Below, in pieces: positions 17,882-25,909 of a DNA stretch of 38,372 nucleotides. The stretch is from an uncultured Collinsella sp. (GTDB lineage Bacteria; Actinomycetota; Coriobacteriia; Coriobacteriales; Coriobacteriaceae): contig CAUHFS010000020.1 in the NCBI GenBank assembly GCA_959605475.1, forward strand, positions 1 through 38,372. Reading direction: 5' to 3'. A program made the translations under genes and the position numbers. A model generated the notes under the pieces. It was not told where the DNA came from. It did not search any database and saw nothing but the letters and a program-made list of their open reading frames with translations. Position 1 is the first letter of the stretch. Every line of letters begins with the position of its first letter.

Positions 17882-20308
17882 TTATGCGTGCCAGATCTCG
17901 TCGCGATACTCGCGAATGGTGCGGTCGGACGAGAACCAGCCACTCGAGGCGGTGTTGAGCAGGGCCTTGCGGTTCCAGGTCTCCTGGTCGCCGTAGCTGC
18001 CCGTGAGGTTCTCCCATGCATCCACGTAGCTACGGAAGTCAGCCATGACTAGGTCGGGGTCGTTGTTGTTCATGAGCTCGTTGTAGATGCTCTCGAAGTT
18101 GCCCGAAAGACCCGCAAACGTGTTGTCCTTGAGCTCGTTCATCACGCGGCCCAGACGCTCGCGGTCGCCGTTGAGGGTATCCCACGCAAAGTAGCTGTTG
18201 GATGCCCAGAGCTGCTCGACCTCGGGGGCGGTTAGGCCAAAGATGGCCTCGTTCTCGCGGCCGGCCAGATCGGCGATCTCGATGTTGGCGCCGTCAAGGG
18301 TACCCAGCGTAATGGCGCCGTTCATCATGAGCTTCATGTTGGACGTGCCCGAGGCCTCCTTGCCGGCCGTGGAGATCTGCTCCGAGATCTCGGCGGCGGG
18401 GTAGATGAGCTGGGCGTTGCTCACGCGGAAGTTGGGGATAAAGCAGACCTTCATGACCTCATTGACGCGGGCATCGTTGTTGATGACGTCGGCCACGGAG
18501 TTAATGAGGCGGATGGTCTCCTTGGCAAAGGTGTAGCTCGAGGCGGCCTTGCCGCTAAAGATGAAGGTCGTCGGCGTCACGTGGAAGTTGGGATCGGCGA
18601 TGCGACGGTTGTAGATGTCCATCACCTTCATGATATTCATGAGCTGGCGCTTGTAGGCATGGAAGCGCTTAACCTGAACATCGAAGACGGTGTTGGGGTC
18701 AATGACCAGACCGGTCTCGGCCTTAACGTAGGCGGCCAGGCGCTCCTTGTTAGCGCGCTTGGAGGCACCCACGGCCTTCAGGAACTCGGTGTCGTTCTGG
18801 AACTCTTTGAGCTTCTCCAGCTCAAAGGCGTCCTTGAGCCAGCCGTCGCCAATGGCCTCGGTCACGAGCTTGGCGTAGGTGGGGTTGGCCTCGGCAAAGA
18901 AGCGACGGTGCGAGATGCCGTTGGTCTTGTTGTTGAACTTCTCGGGCGTCAGGGCATAGAAGTCCTTGAGCACGATGTTCTTGATGATGTCGGAGTGGAT
19001 CTTTGCCACGCCGTTGACGCTGTGGCTGCAGATCACAGACAGGTTGGCCATGCGAATCTCGCCGTACCACAGGATGGCGGTCTGGCGCAGACGCTCCTGC
19101 CAGCCCTCCTTCGTGGTGTCGAACGACTCGTGCCAACGACGGCTGATCTCGTCGATGATCTGGTACACACGGGGGAGGAGCTTGGAGAACGTGCCGATGG
19201 GCCACTTCTCCAGAGCCTCGGGCAGGATGGTGTGGTTGGTGTAGCTCACGACCTGCGTCACGATGTTCCAGGCGTCATCCCACTCGAGCTTCTTCTCGTC
19301 GATGAGGATACGCATGAGCTCGGGGCCGCACATGGCGGGGTGCGTGTCGTTGGTGTGGATGGCCACAAACTGCGGCAACAGCTCCCAGTTCTCGCCGTGC
19401 TCCTTCTCAAAGGTGTCGAGCAGGCTGTAGATGCCGGCCGAGACAAACAGGTACTCCTGCTTCAGGCGCAGCAGACGGCCGTGCTCGCCGGCGTCGTTGG
19501 GGTAGAGGATGGCGCTGATGGCCTCGGCCTCGGCGCGCTCGGCGTCGGCCAGGGCGTAGTCGCCGCGGTTAAAGGCCTCAAGGTCAAAGTGCTCCTCGAC
19601 CGGCTCGGCGGCCCAGACGCGCAGCTTGTTGACGGTCTCGCCGGCATAGCCCACCACGGGGATGTCATAAGGGACGGCCAGGATGTCCTGCGTGTCCACC
19701 GTGCGGTAGAACGTGCGGCCGTTCTCCTCAAAGCCTTCAACATGGCCACCAAACTTGATGGTCACGGCCTTGTCCTGACGGCGGACCTCCCAGGGGTAGC
19801 CGTGGGTGAGCCACTCGTCGGTTGCCTCGACCTGGCTGCCGTTGACGATCTCCTGCTTAAACAGGCCGTAGCGGTAGCGCATGCCGTTGCCGTAGCCGGC
19901 GATGCCCTCGGCTGCCATCGAATCCAGGAAGCACGCGGCCAGACGGCCCAGGCCACCGTTGCCCAGGGCCGGATCGGGCTCCTGGTTCTCGATGACGGAC
20001 AGGTCGAAGCCCATGTCGTCGAGCGCCTCGGCGACCATGTCGCGCACGCCAAAGTTGAGCAGGTAGTTGTCGAGCAGGCGGCCGATCAAAAACTCGATCG
20101 AGAAGTAGTACACGCGCTTCTTGCCCTCGGAGGTCACACGGGCGTCACTCTTGGTGGCAACGGTGCGTGCCTTCTCGGCCACGAGCTTGGCCAGGGCGTT
20201 AAAGCGGTCGAGGTCACTGGCGGCCTCGACGCTCTTGCCACTGATGCTCATGACGGCGTCGCGATAGAGCTCGGTAAACTCCTGCTTGTTGTCGAAGATC
20301 TTGTTCAT
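17882..20308 (-). CDS. glgP: glycogen phosphorylase
   Basis: This GT35 enzyme releases glucose-1-phosphate from the non-reducing ends of glycogen using phosphate and pyridoxal phosphate. The product has 808 residues, the usual size. The cofactor lysine is Lys659 within EASGTSNMKLMMNG, and NGGLGRLAACFLDS near residue 115 is the conserved N-terminal motif. AAAGGAA precedes the ATG at 20308. It lies between glgB and glgC in the same transcription direction, so degradation and synthesis genes share a unit. Large open frames on the opposite strand here are shadows of the strong codon bias. Confidence 0.97.
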   Translation of the reverse strand: MNKIFDNKQEFTELYRDAVMSISGKSVEAASDLDRFNALAKLVAEKARTVATKSDARVTSEGKKRVYYFSIEFLIGRLLDNYLLNFGVRDMVAEALDDMGFDLSVIENQEPDPALGNGGLGRLAACFLDSMAAEGIAGYGNGMRYRYGLFKQEIVNGSQVEATDEWLTHGYPWEVRRQDKAVTIKFGGHVEGFEENGRTFYRTVDTQDILAVPYDIPVVGYAGETVNKLRVWAAEPVEEHFDLEAFNRGDYALADAERAEAEAISAILYPNDAGEHGRLLRLKQEYLFVSAGIYSLLDTFEKEHGENWELLPQFVAIHTNDTHPAMCGPELMRILIDEKKLEWDDAWNIVTQVVSYTNHTILPEALEKWPIGTFSKLLPRVYQIIDEISRRWHESFDTTKEGWQERLRQTAILWYGEIRMANLSVICSHSVNGVAKIHSDIIKNIVLKDFYALTPEKFNNKTNGISHRRFFAEANPTYAKLVTEAIGDGWLKDAFELEKLKEFQNDTEFLKAVGASKRANKERLAAYVKAETGLVIDPNTVFDVQVKRFHAYKRQLMNIMKVMDIYNRRIADPNFHVTPTTFIFSGKAASSYTFAKETIRLINSVADVINNDARVNEVMKVCFIPNFRVSNAQLIYPAAEISEQISTAGKEASGTSNMKLMMNGAITLGTLDGANIEIADLAGRENEAIFGLTAPEVEQLWASNSYFAWDTLNGDRERLGRVMNELKDNTFAGLSGNFESIYNELMNNNDPDLVMADFRSYVDAWENLTGSYGDQETWNRKALLNTASSGWFSSDRTIREYRDEIWHA

Positions 20309-20362
20309 GCGTTCCTTTCCCCCGGGGATGTTTCTCCCGGAACGGTTATGACTTGTATCCTA

Positions 20363-20377
20363 CGCCCCTGCGGGGCG
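20363..20377 (-). other. short hairpin between glgB and glgP
   Basis: CGCCCC and GGGGCG, six bases each, flank a three-base loop in the 94-base gap. No T-run follows. It is one of three hairpins that mark the three real gaps inside this operon. Confidence 0.4.
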
Positions 20378-20402
20378 GGTAATTACAGTGGTAACGACTT
20401 TG

Positions 20403-22649
20403 TTACGCTTTCTTGGCAGGAGCCTTAACAGCAGCTGCCTTTGCCTTGGGAGCAGTCTTTTTAGTGGCTGCCTTCTTGGTCGTGGTGGACTTGGCCAAAG
20501 CCTTGGCAGCGGGCTTGGTGGCCTTCGCCTTAGCCGGAGCCTTTTTAGAGGCCGCGGCCTTGGGCTTCACCGAGGACGTGCGCTTGCGCGTCGCCTTCTT
20601 GGGCTCCTCAACCACGGGCGGCTTATAGCTGCTGGGACCGCGGCGTTTAAGCACCACGCCTGCCAGGCCGGGAACCTTAATCTCAATGGAGTCCATCTGC
20701 CCGTTCCAGGGATAGGGCTCGCTCGAGCAGGTATAGGGTTCCTCGCCGGCATAGCCGCTGCCGCCAAACTCGGGACGGTCGGAATCGAAGATGACCTCCC
20801 AGTCGCCCTCGCGCGGCACGCCCACACGGAAGCTTTCGTAGCTCGCCGGGTCAAAGTTGATCAGGATCACCAGGTCGTCATCGATGTCTTCGCCCTGACG
20901 CACAAAGCTCACGATGGACTGCTTGGAGTTGTCCGCGTCGATCCAGGTAAAGCCGTCGTCGGTGTAGCCGCGCTCGTACAGGGCGGGCTCGGCGGTGTAC
21001 AGGTGATTGAGCGCCTTGATAAACGCCTGATGGTGCGCGTGGGTCTCGTACTGCTCGGTTAAGAACCACTGAATGGACTCGTAGTAGCGCCACTCAATAA
21101 ATTGGCCGATCTCGTTGCCCATAAAGTTGAGCTTGGCACCGGGGTGCGTCATCTGGTAGAAGGCCAGCGTGCGCAGGCCGGCAAACTGGCGCCACCAGTC
21201 GCCCGGCATGCGGCCGATGAGCGAGCACTTGCCGTGCACGACCTCGTCGTGGCTCAGCGGGCAGATGAAGTTCTCGGTAAAGGCGTACATGATGGAGAAC
21301 GTGAGCAGGCCGTGGTTTCCGGGGCGCCACGGAAAATCGGTCTGCATGTAGTGCAGGGTGTCGTTCATCCAGCCCATGTCCCACTTGTAGTGGAAGCCCA
21401 GGCCGCCGTCCTGCGGCGGATAGGTCACGAGCGGCCACGCGGTGGACTCCTCGGCCATCATCATCACGTCGGGGTAGTGTGCCTCAACGGCGCAGTTGAC
21501 CTGACGGATAAACGCGCTGGCGTCCAGATCCTCCTCGGTACCGTACTTGTTGAACTTCTTTTGGCCGGGATCGTCAATGCCAAAATTGAGGTACAGCATG
21601 CTGGACACGCCGTCCATACGAATGCCGTCCACGTGGAAGTTTTCGAGCCAGTACAGCACGTTGGAAACCAGGAAGGAGCGGACCTCGCCGCGGGCGAAGT
21701 CAAACTTGTGCGTTCCCCAGTTGGGGTGAATCTCGTGCTCAAACAGCATGTGGCCGTTAAAGGTGGCAAGGCCGTGGGAGTCGGCGCAAAAACCGCCGGG
21801 CACCCAGTCCATGATCACGCCGATGCCGGCCTCGTGGCATGCATCGATAAAGTGCATGAGCTGCTGCGGGTTGCCGTAGCGCGACGTGGCGGCGTAATAG
21901 CCGGTCGTCTGGTAGCCCCAGGAGCCGTCGAAGGGATGCTCCATAAGCGGCATGACCTCGATATGCGTATAGCCCATGTCGCGCACGTAATCCACGAGCT
22001 CCACCGACAGGTCGTCGTAGGTATAGAACTCGCCGCGCTGCGCGGGGAAGGGGTCCATGGGGCCGGGGTAGTTGCCGTACTCGTCGGGCTCGCCCTGCGG
22101 AGCGTCGCCGTGGCGCTTCCACGAGCCAATATGCACCTCGTAGATGTTAAGGGGCTGCGACATGTGGTTATGGCTTGCGCGGCGCTTGAGCCATGCGGCG
22201 TCGTTCCACTTGTAGCCATCGAGGGTCCACAGCACACTCGCCGTTCCCGGAGGGCACTCGGCCTTAAAGGCGTATGGATCGGCCTTGTAGAGCTTTTCGC
22301 CCTCGTTGGTTTCGATAAGGTACTTATAGAGCTGACCCTGCTCGGCGCCAGGAATAAAGCCTTCCCAAATAGCGCTCGTATGCATGGGCACCAGCGGGTT
22401 GGCTTGCTCATCCCAGTCGTTAAATTCGCCAATGACGTGAACACTCTTTACGTCGGGCGCCCAAACGCAAAAACGCCAGCCGCGCGTACGGTTCTGCGTG
22501 TCGGGGTGCGCGCCCATCTTTTCCCAGCTGCGCTCCCACGTACCGATGCCAAACAGGTAGACATCGTCTTTGGTAAGCTCCGGCGCGTGCGGGGCGGCTT
22601 TACGGGTAGCAGGCTTTTTGGTTGCTGGCTTTAGCTTTGTATCGCTCAC
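20403..22649 (-). CDS. glgB: 1,4-alpha-glucan branching enzyme with H1-like basic ends
   Basis: GlgB transfers glucan segments to form alpha-1,6 branches. The core is a GH13 branching enzyme with an N-terminal beta-sandwich (VWAPDVKSVHVIGEFNDW). The catalytic residues are Asp346 in DGIRMDGVSSMLYL, the Glu of AEEST at about 400 and Asp468 in SHDEVVHGK. The last 70 residues are a basic low-complexity tail (KKATRKRTSS, KKAPAKAKATKP, KTAPKAKA, ending APAKKA), and the N-terminus also has KPATKKPATRKAAP. Both resemble the GlgA tail. The start is uncertain: I prefer the GTG at 22649 behind a weak GGGA, with ATG codons at 22664 and 22661 as alternatives. The frame stays open to a TTG at 22709. Numbering here is from 22649. 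Confidence 0.93.
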   Translation of the reverse strand: MSDTKLKPATKKPATRKAAPHAPELTKDDVYLFGIGTWERSWEKMGAHPDTQNRTRGWRFCVWAPDVKSVHVIGEFNDWDEQANPLVPMHTSAIWEGFIPGAEQGQLYKYLIETNEGEKLYKADPYAFKAECPPGTASVLWTLDGYKWNDAAWLKRRASHNHMSQPLNIYEVHIGSWKRHGDAPQGEPDEYGNYPGPMDPFPAQRGEFYTYDDLSVELVDYVRDMGYTHIEVMPLMEHPFDGSWGYQTTGYYAATSRYGNPQQLMHFIDACHEAGIGVIMDWVPGGFCADSHGLATFNGHMLFEHEIHPNWGTHKFDFARGEVRSFLVSNVLYWLENFHVDGIRMDGVSSMLYLNFGIDDPGQKKFNKYGTEEDLDASAFIRQVNCAVEAHYPDVMMMAEESTAWPLVTYPPQDGGLGFHYKWDMGWMNDTLHYMQTDFPWRPGNHGLLTFSIMYAFTENFICPLSHDEVVHGKCSLIGRMPGDWWRQFAGLRTLAFYQMTHPGAKLNFMGNEIGQFIEWRYYESIQWFLTEQYETHAHHQAFIKALNHLYTAEPALYERGYTDDGFTWIDADNSKQSIVSFVRQGEDIDDDLVILINFDPASYESFRVGVPREGDWEVIFDSDRPEFGGSGYAGEEPYTCSSEPYPWNGQMDSIEIKVPGLAGVVLKRRGPSSYKPPVVEEPKKATRKRTSSVKPKAAASKKAPAKAKATKPAAKALAKSTTTKKAATKKTAPKAKAAAVKAPAKKA

Positions 22650-22715
22650 GTTTGATCCCATCATGACGCGGCAGCGTGTTGCCTTGGTGACTAGATGCGA
22701 AAGGTCCAAGGCTGC

Positions 22716-22775
22716 ACGAATCGAAGGGACGGCGATAGTTCTATGATTCGTTCCACCTCGCGTGCTCGGTGGAAC
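22716..22775 (-). promoter_or_regulatory. structured glgB leader (two hairpins)
   Basis: In the presumed glgB mRNA leader, GTTCCACC and GGTGGAAC (22750-22757 and 22768-22775) pair across a 10-base loop. ACGAATC and GATTCGT (22716-22722 and 22745-22751) pair across a 22-base loop. The two stems share two bases. No known riboswitch is recognised. Confidence 0.4.
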
Positions 22776-22861
22776 TTTCGGCAGAAACTACGATAACACC
22801 TGTACGTTAGTTTTATGAACGAAAGAAGATTTGCGGTGGCGTTTAATCGGTAAGCGCCATG

Positions 22862-22910
22862 TTTATACCACTTGCAGAATTGCGATGGTAAAACTCTTGA
22901 CAGTTTTACC
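22862..22910 (-). promoter_or_regulatory. glgB promoter with overlapping palindromic operator
   Basis: On the minus strand TATAAA (22862-22867) is a good -10, and TTTACC (22887-22892) is the best -35 at 19-base spacing. The -35 falls within a palindrome whose 9-bp perfect arms GGTAAAACT (22887-22895) and AGTTTTACC (22902-22910) flank six bases. A TTGACA on the plus strand (22897-22902) also lies in the palindrome and could be the -35 of a divergent promoter for the HAD gene, although its -10 is unclear. A protein bound here would cover both. Confidence 0.5.
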
Positions 22911-22943
22911 AATTAGGGTTTCTAGATAGTTGGGTTGACGTTT

Positions 22944-22960
22944 GGTAAAACGTTTTTAGC
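22944..22960. promoter_or_regulatory. LacI-type operator-like site in the glgB/HAD divergent region
   Basis: GGTAAAACGTTTTTAGC contains the centred palindrome AAAACGTTTT (22947-22956), the shape of LacI-family operators. A related half-site GTTTACC follows at 22966-22972. It shares GGTAAAACG with the site upstream of the amylase-MalQ gene. Confidence 0.5.
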
Positions 22961-22995
22961 AGGTTGTTTACCCTTTGACATCGAAAGGCTCGTTT

Positions 22996-23685
22996 ATGGA
23001 CCACATCGCTGCCCCAAGTGTTGCTTTTATTTTCGATTGCGATGGCACGCTGGTTAATAGCACCCCCGTTTGGGCCTATGCCCAGCCCGAGTTATTGCAC
23101 CGCCACGGTATTGACGTGACGGTCGACGATTTTGCCCAGTTTGAGCATTTGTCGCTCGAGGACGAGTGCCAAGCATACCACGACATCTGGGGCATTGGCA
23201 CAAATGGCGAGGAGCTCTACCGCGAGCTGAGCGACATCCTGATCGATGGCTACTCCAAGGTGCCGCCGCGCGAGGGCCTGCTTTTATTTTTGAAGCAGGC
23301 GCATGAGGCCGGTATTGCCATGTCCGTTGCCACGTCCACGCCGGCCGAGCTCGTTACGTCTGCGCTTGCGGGCGCCGGTCTCGATGCCTACATGGAGTTT
23401 ATTACCACCACGGGCGAGGCGGGGCGCTCCAAGCAGTTCCCCGATGTGTACGAGCTGGCGCTGCGCCGTCTGGAGGAGCGCCACGGGCACAAGTTTGAGC
23501 GCGCATGGGTGTTTGAGGACGCCGTCTTTGGCCTAAAAAGCTCTGGCACCGCCGGCTTTAAGCGCGTGGGCATCTATGACCCGCACGGCCGCATGAAGCG
23601 CGATGAGGTTCGCAACAACTGCGACATCTTTATCGATAGCTATGAGGACCTGGATCTGGCCCGCGTGCTTGCGTTTGAGGGATAG
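22996..23685 (+). CDS. HAD-superfamily hydrolase (beta-phosphoglucomutase-like)
   Basis: A 229-residue HAD family hydrolase of the subfamily IA type, with the nucleophile motif DCDGT at 14-18, a helical cap, and FEDAVFGLKS towards the C-terminus as the acidic motif. Members act on phosphosugars, either as phosphatases or as beta-phosphoglucomutases. The exact substrate cannot be read from sequence, but the position, divergent from the glycogen operon behind a shared operator region, fits sugar-phosphate metabolism. The ATG at 22996 is preferred because GAAAGG (22983-22988) is well spaced; an in-frame TTG at 22975 lies upstream of that site. Confidence 0.85.
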   Translation: MDHIAAPSVAFIFDCDGTLVNSTPVWAYAQPELLHRHGIDVTVDDFAQFEHLSLEDECQAYHDIWGIGTNGEELYRELSDILIDGYSKVPPREGLLLFLKQAHEAGIAMSVATSTPAELVTSALAGAGLDAYMEFITTTGEAGRSKQFPDVYELALRRLEERHGHKFERAWVFEDAVFGLKSSGTAGFKRVGIYDPHGRMKRDEVRNNCDIFIDSYEDLDLARVLAFEG

Positions 23686-23694
23686 GCGAGGGTT

Positions 23695-24375
23695 GTGGCT
23701 TGTAAGGTATTAGTGGTCTGTGGCTCGCCCGTGGTGGCGAGCGCGAATTTGTTGCGTCGGCTAGCGGGGGAGTGCGACCACGTTGTCGCCGTGGACCGCG
23801 GGCTCGACGCGGTGCTGGGCGCGGGACTAGGTTGCGACGTATATGTTGGTGACGCTGATACGGTGAGCGATGCGGGTCGCGCGCTGGTTGATGCCGCCGT
23901 AGCCTTTGAGGTGGAGCGCCACGACCCCTACAAGGACTATACCGATCTGGCGCTGGCGCTCGATTCGGTCCGTCGCCGCTGGCCGGGTGCCGAAGTGGTT
24001 GCGACCTGCGCTACCGGCGGCCGTCCCGACATGGCCTTGTCCGTGCTGGGGCTGCTCGCAGGCTACGAGGATGCTCCCATCTGGATTGGCGAGGACAAGG
24101 TGGTCGCTCGCATCCTTCACGCAGGCGAGTCGTGGACCATCGAAGGCGCCGAAGGCAAGACGTTCTCCATCATCGCATTAGCCCCCAACACCGAGGTAAG
24201 CGAACATGGCCTAGAGTGGGAGCTAGATCATAGCCCCCTGGGCCTGCTGGCCGACACGGGCATTAGCAACATAGTCCGATCCACTGCAGAGGTCGAAGTC
24301 CATACCGGCACTGCAGTAGCGTATTTGCTGCATCAGGGTTTTATCGGGACGGTTGGCGAGCAGGAAAACCCGTAA
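23695..24375 (+). CDS. thiN: thiamine pyrophosphokinase
   Basis: Thiamine pyrophosphokinase makes thiamine diphosphate from thiamine and ATP. The product has 226 residues. The N-terminal domain has VAVDRGLDAVLGAGL and YVGDADTVS, which correspond to the DGGAN and GDFDS motifs of the family. Then come KDYTDLALAL and ATGGRPDM, equivalents of KDxTDxxxAL and GGxxGR. The gene starts with GTG nine bases after the HAD stop, with a GGCGAGGG ribosome site that is rather close. It appears cotranscribed with the HAD gene. Confidence 0.85.
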   Translation: MACKVLVVCGSPVVASANLLRRLAGECDHVVAVDRGLDAVLGAGLGCDVYVGDADTVSDAGRALVDAAVAFEVERHDPYKDYTDLALALDSVRRRWPGAEVVATCATGGRPDMALSVLGLLAGYEDAPIWIGEDKVVARILHAGESWTIEGAEGKTFSIIALAPNTEVSEHGLEWELDHSPLGLLADTGISNIVRSTAEVEVHTGTAVAYLLHQGFIGTVGEQENP

Positions 24376-24401
24376 GTGCGAGAACCAACCCAAAAAACTT
24401 C

Positions 24402-24430
24402 TTGCACAACTAAGAATCTTCCCCTATAGT
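24402..24430 (+). promoter_or_regulatory. promoter of tRNA-Ala
   Basis: TTGCAC (24402-24407) and TATAGT (24425-24430) are spaced 17 bases apart. The predicted start near 24437 lies just before the tRNA 5' end. Confidence 0.75.
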
Positions 24431-24443
24431 ATCTCCTCGTCAC

Positions 24444-24519
24444 GGGGGCGTAGCTCAGCTGGGAGAGCGCTTGACTGGCAGTCAAGAGGTCAGGGGTTCG
24501 ATCCCCCTCGTCTCCACCA
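24444..24519 (+). tRNA. tRNA-Ala (anticodon GGC)
   Basis: A 76-base cloverleaf with acceptor stem GGGGGCG / CGTCTCC (two G-U pairs), D-arm with AGCTCAGCTGGGAGAGC, anticodon stem CTTGA / TCAAG around loop CTGGCAG, and T-arm with GGTTCGATCC. The anticodon is GGC, read as alanine for GCC and GCU codons. The 3' CCA is encoded in the DNA. Its own promoter and terminator make it a single-gene unit. Confidence 0.96.
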
Positions 24520-24531
24520 CCGTGAATGTAA

Positions 24532-24558
24532 AGTCTCCGGGAATCAGGAGGCTTTTTT
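24532..24558 (+). terminator. terminator after tRNA-Ala
   Basis: AGTCTCC and GGAGGCT form a 7-bp stem with one G-U pair and an 8-base loop, followed directly by a run of six T. Confidence 0.85.
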
Positions 24559-24839
24559 CATATGCAATCACCGCGCAAATCAAAGCGACGCCACACCAAC
24601 ACCCACACCCAAAAAAAGTTGCGCAATTTATTTCCCACTTCTGTACATAGTTTGTTAACCCAACATAATTCCATTTTGCATTTCATGCCGTCAGCGTTGC
24701 AGCTCGGGCGGTGTATGCCAACAGCTACACCCGCATAAACCTGCGTTAATGTGAACAAGTTTGTAAAATTACCCCCTTAAGCACTGCAAATGGACGATAT
24801 GTTGTCGCGTGCGGCCTAAATCGGTTTCTAGTCGCCTTG

Positions 24840-24848
24840 TGCTAGGAT
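24840..24848 (+). promoter_or_regulatory. candidate promoter of the polysaccharide operon
   Basis: TGCTAGGAT is an extended -10 (TGn followed by TAGGAT) with no good -35. If used, transcription starts near 24855 and leaves a leader of about 470 bases before the NusG-like gene. The span 24559-25206 contains no gene that I can support. Confidence 0.35.
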
Positions 24849-25210
24849 ATCTAACGTTACATGGGTTCAACTGTGCCCACGGCTCCAGCAAGCCGCAAAG
24901 CGCAGGGTCGATCAGCATCCGGCCGTAACGGCGGTGCCAGAAAAACCACGAGCTCCAATAGCGTCTTCATGCGTATCGCATCGAATGTATCTGTTCTTGT
25001 CTATGTGCAGGCTGTTCTTTCGAATCGATATTTCATGACAAAACGCAGCAGTCCTACAGCTTACAGCTGTTTGCGTGCGGTCCAGTTTTGTACCCGCTTT
25101 ACTGGGTCTCACGCAGCCAGCTGGAGTCGTGGTCATTTTAGCGATACACGTCCGCGTCTCTAGCCACTGCACTTTTACATACCGTTCACGGTGGGGCAGA
25201 GCCACGTGCT

Positions 25211-25305
25211 TGTCTAACTGGGCTCAGGGTTTGAATATGGAGCGCCTTCGCGCACAAGCGCCCTGGCGAAGCCATACCCAAACCCCGTGAGCCACACGTA
25301 AGACA
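25211..25305 (+). promoter_or_regulatory. extended leader hairpin before the NusG-like gene
   Basis: A long interrupted stem can form. From outside inward, TGTCT (25211-25215) pairs AGACA (25301-25305), GGCTCA (25221-25226) pairs TGAGCC (25288-25293), and GGGTTTG (25227-25233) pairs CAAACCC (25279-25285). Then TATGG (25236-25240) pairs CCATA, and CTTCGC pairs GCGAAG around a 14-base loop. It ends just before the ribosome site of the first gene. NusG paralogues such as LoaP are known to act through structured leader RNA; that this hairpin is the target is my inference. Confidence 0.6.
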
Positions 25306-25322
25306 GCAAGGGGGTGGTGCTC

Positions 25323-25868
25323 GTGTGGTATGTGATCCAGGTCATTAACGGTCGCGAAGACGTTATGCGCGAGCGCATCGAGCGCATGGTGCCGGCTGAC
25401 GCCATGCAGGAGCTCTTTTATCCCCAATATCAAACCGAGATCAAGGTACAAGGCGAATGGGTCAGCACGACCAAGCCGCTCTTTCCCGGTTATCTCATTT
25501 GCGATACGGCAGATCCTCGCACCGTGCAACAGTATCTGCTGCGCATGGACGACTTTGCCCGGGTGCTTTCCCAGGACGGTCAGTTTGTGCCGCTGGCAAA
25601 AGAAGAGACTCAGCTTATTGGTGGCTTTACCAATAGGGGAGACCGCGTGGTGCCCATGAGTGAGGCTCTAAAGGATGGGGACCAGGTCGTAGTAACGGAA
25701 GGTCCGCTGCTGGGCCACGAGGGCCTTATCAAAACCATTAATAGACGCAAGAGCACTGCCTTTTTGGAGCTCAACCTGTGCGGCCGACGTGTAACCAGCC
25801 GCGTTGGCCTCGCGGTGCTTTCAAACGAGCAGCGCGTCATGCGCAATCACAGAAGATCGATCGCCTAG
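25323..25868 (+). CDS. NusG-paralogue antiterminator (LoaP/RfaH/UpxY type)
   Basis: A 181-residue relative of NusG. The N-terminal NGN domain begins WYVIQVINGRED and includes LFPGYLICDT; a KOW-type C-terminal domain contains DGDQVVVTEGPLLGHEGLIKT. Placed first in a long polysaccharide operon, it fits the specialised NusG paralogues that keep RNA polymerase going through such operons. The housekeeping nusG would be beside secE and rplK, which are absent here. The start is read as GTG at 25323 because AAGGGGGTGG sits five bases upstream; GTG codons at 25314 and 25317 overlap that site. Whether it is LoaP-like or UpxY-like cannot be settled without phylogeny. Confidence 0.88.
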   Translation: MWYVIQVINGREDVMRERIERMVPADAMQELFYPQYQTEIKVQGEWVSTTKPLFPGYLICDTADPRTVQQYLLRMDDFARVLSQDGQFVPLAKEETQLIGGFTNRGDRVVPMSEALKDGDQVVVTEGPLLGHEGLIKTINRRKSTAFLELNLCGRRVTSRVGLAVLSNEQRVMRNHRRSIA

Positions 25869-25909
25869 CTGCAAGCTCGCAAGCGGACGAACGAAGGCAA
25901 AAAAGTATC

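Noticed and set aside
18581..20428. 615-codon open frame on the plus strand
   Set aside because: It is exactly antisense to glgP, which has full family motifs. The Val/Leu/Ala/Gly/Asp composition is that of a codon-bias shadow.
21102..22634. 510-codon open frame on the plus strand
   Set aside because: Antisense to glgB, His/Val/Ala-rich shadow without motifs.
24861..25163. 100-codon open frame upstream of the NusG-like gene
   Set aside because: Ribosome site is weak, and the product changes character midway with no recognisable domain. It is left as a remote possibility of a decayed gene.
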